Position numbers and translations under genes: made by a program. The notes beneath the pieces were generated by a model. It did no database searches. It saw only the letters and a list, made by a program, of their open reading frames with translations, and had not been told where the DNA came from. Below, one piece after another: positions 26,234 through 34,244 of a stretch of DNA of 38,601 nucleotides. The stretch's first letter is position 1, and the number at the start of each line of letters is the position of its first letter. Source of the DNA: Chitinophaga pinensis (lineage in GTDB: Bacteria; Bacteroidota; Bacteroidia; AKYH767-A; OLB10); the NCBI GenBank assembly GCA_943332105.1, contig CALQOD010000016.1, forward strand, positions 1 through 38,601, read 5' to 3'.

Positions 26234-26806
26234 ATGCCAAGGCCTAATTTAAACAACGAAAAAGATAGCATTAAACTGAATGAAATACATGAAACTGGCG
26301 TTAATGGATTCTTTCGAGTTTTAAGTAGTAATTTGAATAATCAAAACAATTTGGCAGACAACAAAGCCAGTACTTTGATTTCAATTAACTCCATTTTGCT
26401 TACGCTAATCATAAGTACATTAGTAAAGCAGGCAAACTATTTTAACAACTTTGAAATTCCAATTTTTCTTTTAATGGGCACTACTTTAGCTGCCACAATA
26501 CTTGCAATTTTAGTTACTCGTCCTACTTTAAAAAAGGCTGAAATAACGCAAGAGTTCATTGATAATAAAAAAACGACTTTGTTTTTTTTCGGAAACTTTT
26601 CAAGTTTATCACTTCAGGATTTTGAAGATACGATGTTACACATCATTAAAAATGAGGATTATTTATATAGGTCTATTTTAGCTGACTTTTACGGACAAGG
26701 AAAAGTATTAGAACGAAAATACAGACTTCTATCCCATGCTTACAATATCTTTTTATATGGGGTTATTGTTTCAGTAATTCTTTTCTCCATTTTTTCATTA
26801 TTGTAA
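26234..26806 (+). CDS. Pycsar-effector-like membrane protein (PycTM/DUF5706 type)
   Basis: From the ATG at 26234 (MPRPNLNN) this is a 190-residue protein resembling the PycTM family, the membrane effectors of Pycsar anti-phage systems that respond to cyclic pyrimidine nucleotides. The family pattern is clear: LADNKASTLISINSILLTLIIS (shortened here to its core LADNKAS, residues 40-46), a second helix ending ILVTRP, then LFFFGNF, and a C-terminal QGKVLERKYRLLSHAYNIF before the last helix. Three to four membrane helices are visible. The track's TTG start adds 36 residues with no family match. No cyclase gene adjoins it: the neighbours are DUF421 (opposite strand) and the photolyase-like gene. 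Defence function is therefore unproven. Confidence 0.72.
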   Translation: MPRPNLNNEKDSIKLNEIHETGVNGFFRVLSSNLNNQNNLADNKASTLISINSILLTLIISTLVKQANYFNNFEIPIFLLMGTTLAATILAILVTRPTLKKAEITQEFIDNKKTTLFFFGNFSSLSLQDFEDTMLHIIKNEDYLYRSILADFYGQGKVLERKYRLLSHAYNIFLYGVIVSVILFSIFSLL

Positions 26807-26861
26807 TGGTTTAGAGTTGTATTCTAACTTCAACTTTATTTCTTAGTACAAAGTCAAAATT

Positions 26862-26945
26862 TAATCTCATTTAAACAACGACTAGCTACAACATCATTTC
26901 ATATATTCATGCATAGTTGAAAGCTAAAAACTAAAAATGAGATTA
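26862..26945. repeat. 11-bp inverted repeat upstream of the photolyase-like gene
   Basis: TAATCTCATTT (26862-26872) is perfectly inverted as AAATGAGATTA (26935-26945), 62 bp apart, ending 14 bp before the photolyase-like start. It could be a pair of operator sites or chance; no T-tract follows. Confidence 0.3.
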
Positions 26946-26959
26946 GTTGTTATGTATGA

Positions 26960-28438
26960 GTGAATCTCGCAAGTATAATATTCCCCCATCAGCTTTTTGA
27001 AAACCATCCAGCCTTAAACATCAATAGCGAAGTGTTTATTCTAGAGGATAATCTTTTTTTCAAGCATTTCAATTTTCATAAAATCAAAATTGCCTATCAC
27101 AGGGCAACTATGAAATACTACGCGGATTATTTATCAGAGAAAAAATACAACGTTCATTACATTGAAAGTAGTTCACCACTATCTCCACTAGATAAGTTGT
27201 TTGAATACATTAACGAGAGATCAATTAAGCAAGTTTATATTGCAGAAGTAAATGACTATTTACTGGAAAGAAGATTAAACCGATTTGCCAATAAGCACTC
27301 CATTAAAATCAATTGGTGTGATAGTCCAAATTTTATTATTTCAAAGAATAACAGTGACGATTATCTGAAATCTAAAAATAAATTCTTCTTAACCGACTTT
27401 TATATTCATTTTAGAAAACAGTTTTCAATTTTATTAGATAACGGAAAGCCCACTGGCGGTAAATGGACCTATGACTCTGAGAATAGAAAAAAAATGCCTG
27501 CAGGAACTATCGTTCATGCATTACCGAAAATTAAAAGCAGTGAACTTATTAAAGAAGCCCTGAATTATGCGAACACCAACTTTGCAAATAATCCGGGAAA
27601 TGCTGATGCACTTTTATATCCTATAACATTTGAAGAAAGTAAAAAATGGCTTGATAATTTTTTGAATGAACGACTGAATAATTATGGCATCTACCAAGAC
27701 GCGATGGTTAATGGAGAGTCGTTTTTATTTCATAGTATTTTAACACCCATGCTCAATGTTGGATTAATAAATCCTGATTATATTCTTGATAAAACAATAG
27801 AAGAATTTGAGAAGAGAGATTTGCCTATTAATTCTATTGAAGGATTCATCCGTCAGATTTTAGGATGGCGTGAATTTATTCGCGTAGTTTACTCACACAA
27901 AGGAGTTTATCAACGAAACAACAATCACTTTGAATACAAAAGAAAAATTCCATCGGCATTTTATGATGGAACAACAGGGATTATCCCTATTGATGATGTA
28001 ATTAAGAAAGTAAATGAGCATGGTTACGCGCATCACATTGAGCGATTAATGATAGTGGGTAATTTCATGTTATTATGTGAATTTGATCCAGATGAAGTTT
28101 ATCGTTGGTTTATGGAATTATTTGTTGATGCTTATGACTGGGTAATGGTACCAAATGTATACGGCATGAGTCAGTATGCAGATGCGGGATTGATGAGTAC
28201 AAAGCCTTACATTTCCGGCTCCAACTATATTTTAAAAATGAGCAACTATTCTAAAGGCAACTGGTGTGAAGTATGGGATGCATTATATTGGCTATTCATC
28301 ATCAAACATAAAAATGCATTTGCTAAAAATCCGCGTATGTCGATGATGGTTAGTTTAGCCAACAAGCTTTCCGAAGAAAAAATTTCTACTTACGAAAAAA
28401 ATTCAGCAGAGTGGCTTAGCAAAATGGGAATAAAATAA
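26960..28438 (+). CDS. Cryptochrome/photolyase family protein of the FeS-BCP clade, lacking cluster cysteines
   Basis: A 492-residue FAD protein related to the (6-4) photolyase PhrB and the 'deoxyribodipyrimidine photolyase-related' family. The N-terminal antenna-type Rossmann domain opens with SIIFPHQLFENHPAL. The FAD domain has FIRQILGWREFIR, HGYAHHIERLMIVGNFMLL, PDEVYRWFMELFVDAYDWV, VPNVYGMSQYADAGLMSTKPYISG (core motif) and ALYWLFIIKH. Fe-S members have YCKGC and a downstream ACPFN here; this protein has YSKGNWCEVWDALYW, shortened and without the cysteines. The GTG at 26960 directly follows an in-frame TGA, so no earlier start is possible. It may repair UV lesions or act as a light sensor. 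Confidence 0.88.
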   Translation: MNLASIIFPHQLFENHPALNINSEVFILEDNLFFKHFNFHKIKIAYHRATMKYYADYLSEKKYNVHYIESSSPLSPLDKLFEYINERSIKQVYIAEVNDYLLERRLNRFANKHSIKINWCDSPNFIISKNNSDDYLKSKNKFFLTDFYIHFRKQFSILLDNGKPTGGKWTYDSENRKKMPAGTIVHALPKIKSSELIKEALNYANTNFANNPGNADALLYPITFEESKKWLDNFLNERLNNYGIYQDAMVNGESFLFHSILTPMLNVGLINPDYILDKTIEEFEKRDLPINSIEGFIRQILGWREFIRVVYSHKGVYQRNNNHFEYKRKIPSAFYDGTTGIIPIDDVIKKVNEHGYAHHIERLMIVGNFMLLCEFDPDEVYRWFMELFVDAYDWVMVPNVYGMSQYADAGLMSTKPYISGSNYILKMSNYSKGNWCEVWDALYWLFIIKHKNAFAKNPRMSMMVSLANKLSEEKISTYEKNSAEWLSKMGIK

Positions 28439-28464
28439 AAGGCTACATTTTCATGCAGCCTTTT
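28437..28464. terminator. Bidirectional hairpin terminator
   Basis: AAAAGGCT pairs with AGCCTTTT, with an inner CAT/ATG extension and one mismatch. T-rich tracts follow on both strands (TTTTACTTT on plus, TTTTATTTTATT on minus). It lies between the convergent photolyase-like and S46 peptidase genes and suits both. Confidence 0.8.
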
Positions 28465-28484
28465 ACTTTAATGAGGTATTGAAA

Positions 28485-30653
28485 TTATTTTATAATCTTC
28501 ATTTCATTCAATAAATAACCTGCACCACCGAATTTGTCCATGATAAATAACGTATAGCGAATATCTAAGGAAATTGTTCTTTGTAAATTAGCATCAAATC
28601 CAAAGTCACTTGCAATTGCTTCCCAGTTACCATCGAAAGCAGTTCCGATTAGCTCTCCTCGTCCATTAATTACAGGAGAACCTGAATTGCCGCCAGTAAT
28701 ATCATTATCTGTTAAAAAACATGCATGTAACTCTCCATCCTTATCAGCATACTGACCAAAGTCTTTAGCTTTTAATAGATCAACTAATTTCTTTGGTGCA
28801 TCAAACTCAATATCGCCAGGCGTATATTTCTCTAAAATTCCTTTTGATGTAGTGAATTCTTTATAACTAACTGCATCTTTTGCATTGTACGGTAGTACGC
28901 GACCGTAAGTAAGACGCATTGTACCATTTGCATCAGGAGAGTAAAGTTTCTTGCCATCCATTTCTAACATAGCCGCCTGGAACAAACGATTTGCACGTCC
29001 AAGTTTATTACTGATATCCATTGTAATTGGACGCATTTCAGTCATTTTATTCATGTATGTAGATGTGATAACATAAATCATATCCTTGTTCATTTTCTTT
29101 AATGAAGGATTAGCTAAGAATGCTATCATTTTTTCTTTTGATGTCAAGAAGGATTTTTCATATAACTCAGAGGCCATCTTCGAATAATCCTTATTGTATT
29201 TAACTGAAAGGTCTACTAATACCTTCGGAAGATTTGCATGATCTAAATCTTCTGTTAAATGCATTAATACAGTTGCTAAAACTTTAATCTCAATAGGGTC
29301 AAAATATTCTTTGTACTGCTCATCTAATTCTTTCGACATATCTGCAGCAACTTTTTTCGCTTCTTCTGTCTTTGATTTATCTTTTAATAATGCTTCTAAC
29401 TTTGATAATCCCATTGCAAAAACCATTGGCTGAGAATTACTAATTCCATCTTGCATATAAACACCATACATTCCGTATTTATCTAACTGAGCATATCCTT
29501 GGTTATACAAATCGAACATTTCATTATACAAAGCACCTTTGTTATTCGCACTAATCCATGCTTTCAATTTATCTTCTTCTGCCTTTCTTTTCTCAAACAA
29601 ATGTTGTTGTGGAAGGGCATTAGCCTCCCCCATGTATTTTTTCCAGTAATTACTCAATCCTGCGAATTTATCAGCATACATTAATTTAATTTTTGGATCA
29701 GCATGCATAAACTCTTCATATACATCTAACACATCGCGACGAACTTTAACACGCATTGGTCTTTCTTTAGAAGAATAATATTTTATTCCCTGACTATAAG
29801 TATAGCGTTGTGTTCTGCCAGGATAACCCATTATCATAGCAAAATCTTCAGGATTTTTACCTTGTAAATTAACAGGGAAATAATGTTGAGGCGTATAAGG
29901 CTTATTACTAGTATTATAATCAGATGGTTTATTATCTGCGTTCACATAAATACGAAACATACTAAAGTCACATGTATGACGAGGCCACATCCAGTTATCT
30001 GTTTCGCCACCAAATTTTCCAATATTTTCTGGAGGAGTTCCAACTAAGCGAATGTCTTTGTAAACTACATAATACATTGCTAAATATTTATTTCCTGCGT
30101 AGAAAGGAACTACATCAACAACATAATTATCCTTATCAGCACCAAGTCCCTCTTTCAATGATGCTTGTAACTTACTAAGCTTATCTGCGACTGATTTAGC
30201 ACGGGATGTTTCATCCATTGTAAGGCTAATACTATCCAGCATTTTTGATGTAACATCTTCTACTTTTGCTAACAAGCCGATATTGAAATTTGCTTTTCTT
30301 TCTTCAGCTTTATTTTTTGCCCAGAAACCATTAGCAAGGATATTATCTTCATTAGTACTTAGCTCTTGTATGGACCCGTAACCGCAATGATGATTAGTTA
30401 AGAACAACCCTTCGCCACTAATAATTTCACCTGTACAAAACATTCTGTTTTGTTTTGTCATTAAACGCACAACTGCATCCTTTGCACAAGCTTTATTAAT
30501 ATTATAAATATCATCTGCTGTTAATTTTAATCCACGCGCTTGCATACTATCCTGCAATTGCTGAATCATAATAAGCGGCCACATACCTTCGTCAGCACGT
30601 AACTGACCTACTGAAATCACAAACCCAATTAAGAGTACTGCTATCTTTTTCAT
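28485..30653 (-). CDS. S46 family dipeptidyl peptidase (DPP7-like)
   Basis: A periplasmic serine exopeptidase that releases dipeptides from the N-termini of oligopeptides. The 722 residues start with a signal peptide (1-20, ending LRA), then DEGMWPL, typical of mature S46 enzymes. The catalytic triad is visible: His89 in FLTNHHCGYGSIQ, Asp229 in PRHTCDFSMFR and Ser657 in GGNSGSPVING. Eighteen residues after the serine is Gly675 (FDGNWE). The matching position is Gly in P. gingivalis DPP7 and Arg in the acid-specific DPP11, so a preference for hydrophobic P1 residues is inferred. It lies 22 bp downstream of the T9SS protein gene on the same strand and may be co-transcribed. Confidence 0.94.
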   Translation of the reverse strand: MKKIAVLLIGFVISVGQLRADEGMWPLIMIQQLQDSMQARGLKLTADDIYNINKACAKDAVVRLMTKQNRMFCTGEIISGEGLFLTNHHCGYGSIQELSTNEDNILANGFWAKNKAEERKANFNIGLLAKVEDVTSKMLDSISLTMDETSRAKSVADKLSKLQASLKEGLGADKDNYVVDVVPFYAGNKYLAMYYVVYKDIRLVGTPPENIGKFGGETDNWMWPRHTCDFSMFRIYVNADNKPSDYNTSNKPYTPQHYFPVNLQGKNPEDFAMIMGYPGRTQRYTYSQGIKYYSSKERPMRVKVRRDVLDVYEEFMHADPKIKLMYADKFAGLSNYWKKYMGEANALPQQHLFEKRKAEEDKLKAWISANNKGALYNEMFDLYNQGYAQLDKYGMYGVYMQDGISNSQPMVFAMGLSKLEALLKDKSKTEEAKKVAADMSKELDEQYKEYFDPIEIKVLATVLMHLTEDLDHANLPKVLVDLSVKYNKDYSKMASELYEKSFLTSKEKMIAFLANPSLKKMNKDMIYVITSTYMNKMTEMRPITMDISNKLGRANRLFQAAMLEMDGKKLYSPDANGTMRLTYGRVLPYNAKDAVSYKEFTTSKGILEKYTPGDIEFDAPKKLVDLLKAKDFGQYADKDGELHACFLTDNDITGGNSGSPVINGRGELIGTAFDGNWEAIASDFGFDANLQRTISLDIRYTLFIMDKFGGAGYLLNEMKIIK

Positions 30654-30675
30654 ACTGTTTTTAATTTTATTGATT

Positions 30676-33600
30676 CTATTTTTTAATGATTAATTTTTTT
30701 GTCATTTGTTGATTTCCAGAAACCAAACGCACGAAGTAAACTCCATTGCTAAATTCAGACATGTCTACTACTTTATTACCTGCCGTTACATTTTCATCTT
30801 TACTAGAATAGATTATTTTTCCCATCATATCTAATACATCAATTGAAGCATCAGTACGATTCATTAAATTATAATCGATATACACCAACGACTCAGAAGG
30901 ATTTGGATAAACATTTAAGTTGGTAGTATTAGTTAAAATAAATTCATCTTGACCAGTTGCAATTCCAACTGTAAACTGCTTATAGGCTTGTCCGCCAAAA
31001 TCAGAATTGAAATTATACATTACATTTCCCATTGTGTTTTTAAAACGAACATATCCATTTCCTTGAGCTGTATTGGCCCACCATGCCAGTCCGTCTTCAC
31101 CAGCATCTAATAATTCAAATCGATAACAACCATTTGGTAAATTGAGCGTATCGTTATAATATGTATTGGCGGATAGATTACTTCTTGACAAGATAATGTT
31201 TCCATTTTCATCTTTCACAGTATAACTATTTTCTGAAGGAGCACTATTCGTTTTTAATTCAATCACAAATTGAGAAGGAGTTGAACTTGGATAAACAAAA
31301 TTTGTACGCATCGTATCGTTATTTGAATACTGATCTTGTACACCATTTGGATTACTCACATACGCATAGAATTTAGTTGCTCCACCAATCCAATTAAAGT
31401 TTGGCAGATTCAAGATAGTAGTTTGCATGAAAGGTAAAGTGCCTGTCCAATTATAAACGGTAGGTACTGCGCCTACTAATCCGTATGTTATTGTTGCAGA
31501 AGTTAACGTAGCCGAACCTGTATTTTTAATTTTGATTATAGGTGAAGAACAAACTGGATTCTTACGCATCCACATTTGATTTGTAGTTGGAGCTAGAATA
31601 TCTTCTACTGATACATCATTTGTAAAATTAGGAGCGCCGTAACTCACTAGCTGGTCTTCAATTTGGTAATAATCCCAACCAGATGTTTGCGTATATGCCT
31701 GCACGTTATGATCTAATGAGAATGATGTTCCTGGGGTTATAAAATCAGAAATTTCCCAATCATACGTCCATACTTCAGCACCCGGACACCAATTAGAACG
31801 ATCATACACCCATGTACCTCCTTGCGGATATAAAGGATTGTAATCGCAGTTATCTCTCCAAACTAATTTTGCATAGCGCTGAACTCCGTTTACTTTGTAG
31901 TAATGGCTCTTTGGACAAAACTCTGCACAATTACTTGGTGAATCCATACCATGACCTGTAACGCGTGACTTCCATCTTCCTTGCACTGCATTTGGTGCTA
32001 AGCTAACTGTTAATGCTGGCAAATGATTATCGATTGGATCACTAGCTACACCATAATTAAAATTACCATTCCATAAATTTTGAATTCCTAATACATTTCG
32101 TGGAGGGGTTCCTTCAATAAATAAATATTTCACATCTAATAATTCCTGCCAATTACCTGCAGCCATATCAACGCTATCACGCAGTAACGTTCGATAATCA
32201 CTCACATCAAAAGTCCATGTCCACCCACTACCTAAACTTAATCCGTTTCCATAAGGAGTGATATATCTACCCATCTCGTATCTTATAGTGTTAGGAGAAT
32301 AAGTATAGTAAGTATAAACCTGTTGATTTATTGTTCCATCTGCAGGAGTCAATGTAGAATCGATCATTTGACCTTGCGGAGTGTAAATAAAATTAGTGTA
32401 TGAAAGCGGCCACACTATCATCGTATCAGTAGGCATACCAATATTATTAATAGTGTCTAAATAAGCAACAATCTGCGTTGGAGGATTAATTACAGAATCT
32501 AAAACAAACACAGAATCTAACTGTGAGGTATATACGCCCTGTTCAAATGTCAAATTAGGACGCAATGTTGTTTCTGTCCATGCATAATTAATTTCTGATG
32601 AATTCTTAAGTGGATTATCAGCTCCCAGACTAAAGTAAGCAGGTCCATGATTCAATGGAGAGGCATCTGCAGCTGTAAAATAATTACCATCATCAAAATG
32701 GTAATAAGCTACGAGGTTATTATAATAAGGATGTGACGAATCAATTTTCTTGTTCATAAATTGCTGAATAGTTGCCTGTGGTAAGTCAACATTAAACACT
32801 GCAAACTCATCTATTCTTCCATCATATGACAATGACCCGTTCCAAGTTCCTTTTGCAATTCGGAATTTATCAATTCCATTCATCAACTTTGTTTTACCTG
32901 CAGTTGTAAAAAAGGTGGTTCCATTCAAATAAATTTTCATTGCGCCAGTTGCACAGTTCTTTGTGAACGTCCAATAATTCCATTGCCCTTTTATTTGAGT
33001 TGTAGTTGCAGCTTTTGATATTCGATCATAGCTAGAACCATCTGTTCCAGCATCCCAGTAAACTTTTGAATCAGACCATGGCGTATGGGAATTTATTACT
33101 CGATTACCTGAAGCACCTACGGCTTCGAAAGTAGTACCATCCATGGGTTGTAATGCTGCATCACCGAAAGCCCAAAACGAAACGGTAATAAAAGAATCAA
33201 TCGCAGCCAAATCGGCATTAACTGGCACTTCTACATAAGACTGATAATGCGTTTTTAATGCACGATCATTAGAAGCATTTGTAACACCTGATTTGAAACT
33301 AGTAGTATTTGATTGCACAATATTATCAGTACCCGTATTCGCATTATCGAACAAAACTTCAATAATCAAATTAGAAACACCATCCCAATAAAAAGAATTT
33401 GTTAATTGAATATTTCTCCAGCCTGATGTATTGGGAGTAAAGCTTTCGCCTTTGCTAAACACCGTAGTAAAACCATTTGCATTAGTTGTTCCCGATGTTA
33501 AGGTATCTGCTGTAACCGATTTCATACGAATGGTTAATTTATTGAATGACGATCCTATTGATTGCAAAAAGAAGTTTAATCCGGTAATGTTACCAGCACC

Positions 33601-34119
33601 CATACCCGCTGCTGTTAGTTCTGATGCGCGCCATAAATATTGCGACTTAGATATGTTATTTGATGTTCCAAATGGATGATTTGCATTAGCAGTACCACCA
33701 GCAACGCTATATGTATTTAAAGAAGTTGTAGTAAGATGATTGATAAAATAATCCCAATGCGTATTATGTATATAGGTAGGGGTATTCGAATAAGTATACG
33801 AAGAAAAATTACCTCCATTCACCAAATATAAATTTTGATTATGAATAGTGCTATCAATTAATCCAGTGTGCTTAAACACATATGTATTAGTTAAATAATC
33901 CCATTCGCCGCACTCGGGAAATTGAGCAGGATTGCACTTCAAAGTATAAAGCATTATTATTTTTTCAACATTCAATGTATCTGAAGGAAACACGAACCAT
34001 GCTCGTTGAGGCGAATTAAAAGTAAATGCCTGTACAATAGTTGTATCTCCTGCACCAGCAAACAATTTTGAAAGACCAACAAAAAATAGAATTGCTACAA
34101 TTATTAATTTCTTTTTCAT
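30676..34119 (-). CDS. PNGase F-like protein with LamG insertion and T9SS sorting domain
   Basis: A 1147-residue secreted protein. Signal peptide at 1-21. Residues 23-90 resemble the start of the PNGase F fold (VEKIIMLYTLKC, CGEWDYLTNTYVFKHTG). A long insertion follows, including a LamG-like domain at about 305-475 (KGQWNYWTFTKN, DGRIDEFAVFN). PNGase F-like sequence resumes at about 612 (EMGRYITPYG, FDVSDYRTLL, EGTPPR) and 715-825 (TGHGMDSPSNCAEFCPKSH, GGTWVYDRSNWCPGAEV). A CARDB-like region (835-940) and another beta domain come next. The C-terminus (about 1065-1147: LNVYPNPSESLVYIDY, GVYFVRLVSG, KKLIIKK) is a T9SS type A sorting domain, so the protein is exported across the outer membrane. 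Glycosidase activity is possible but unproven. Confidence 0.85.
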   Translation of the reverse strand: MKKKLIIVAILFFVGLSKLFAGAGDTTIVQAFTFNSPQRAWFVFPSDTLNVEKIIMLYTLKCNPAQFPECGEWDYLTNTYVFKHTGLIDSTIHNQNLYLVNGGNFSSYTYSNTPTYIHNTHWDYFINHLTTTSLNTYSVAGGTANANHPFGTSNNISKSQYLWRASELTAAGMGAGNITGLNFFLQSIGSSFNKLTIRMKSVTADTLTSGTTNANGFTTVFSKGESFTPNTSGWRNIQLTNSFYWDGVSNLIIEVLFDNANTGTDNIVQSNTTSFKSGVTNASNDRALKTHYQSYVEVPVNADLAAIDSFITVSFWAFGDAALQPMDGTTFEAVGASGNRVINSHTPWSDSKVYWDAGTDGSSYDRISKAATTTQIKGQWNYWTFTKNCATGAMKIYLNGTTFFTTAGKTKLMNGIDKFRIAKGTWNGSLSYDGRIDEFAVFNVDLPQATIQQFMNKKIDSSHPYYNNLVAYYHFDDGNYFTAADASPLNHGPAYFSLGADNPLKNSSEINYAWTETTLRPNLTFEQGVYTSQLDSVFVLDSVINPPTQIVAYLDTINNIGMPTDTMIVWPLSYTNFIYTPQGQMIDSTLTPADGTINQQVYTYYTYSPNTIRYEMGRYITPYGNGLSLGSGWTWTFDVSDYRTLLRDSVDMAAGNWQELLDVKYLFIEGTPPRNVLGIQNLWNGNFNYGVASDPIDNHLPALTVSLAPNAVQGRWKSRVTGHGMDSPSNCAEFCPKSHYYKVNGVQRYAKLVWRDNCDYNPLYPQGGTWVYDRSNWCPGAEVWTYDWEISDFITPGTSFSLDHNVQAYTQTSGWDYYQIEDQLVSYGAPNFTNDVSVEDILAPTTNQMWMRKNPVCSSPIIKIKNTGSATLTSATITYGLVGAVPTVYNWTGTLPFMQTTILNLPNFNWIGGATKFYAYVSNPNGVQDQYSNNDTMRTNFVYPSSTPSQFVIELKTNSAPSENSYTVKDENGNIILSRSNLSANTYYNDTLNLPNGCYRFELLDAGEDGLAWWANTAQGNGYVRFKNTMGNVMYNFNSDFGGQAYKQFTVGIATGQDEFILTNTTNLNVYPNPSESLVYIDYNLMNRTDASIDVLDMMGKIIYSSKDENVTAGNKVVDMSEFSNGVYFVRLVSGNQQMTKKLIIKK

Positions 34120-34191
34120 AAACTTTTATTTTGCGGTTTAAATATAGTTACTACAAATCAGATTCGATATTTTGGATATTAAAAAGAGAAA

Positions 34192-34213
34192 GCGTATTCA
34201 AAAATGAATACGC
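34192..34213 (-). terminator. Rho-independent terminator of the rimP-nusA-infB operon
   Basis: A perfect 9-bp stem, GCGTATTCA/TGAATACGC, with an AAAA (TTTT) loop lies 31 bp after the infB stop. On the minus strand it is followed by TTTCTCTTTTTAAT. Confidence 0.85.
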
Positions 34214-34244
34214 CCGACCTTTATTTTTCTAAGCACTCATACAA

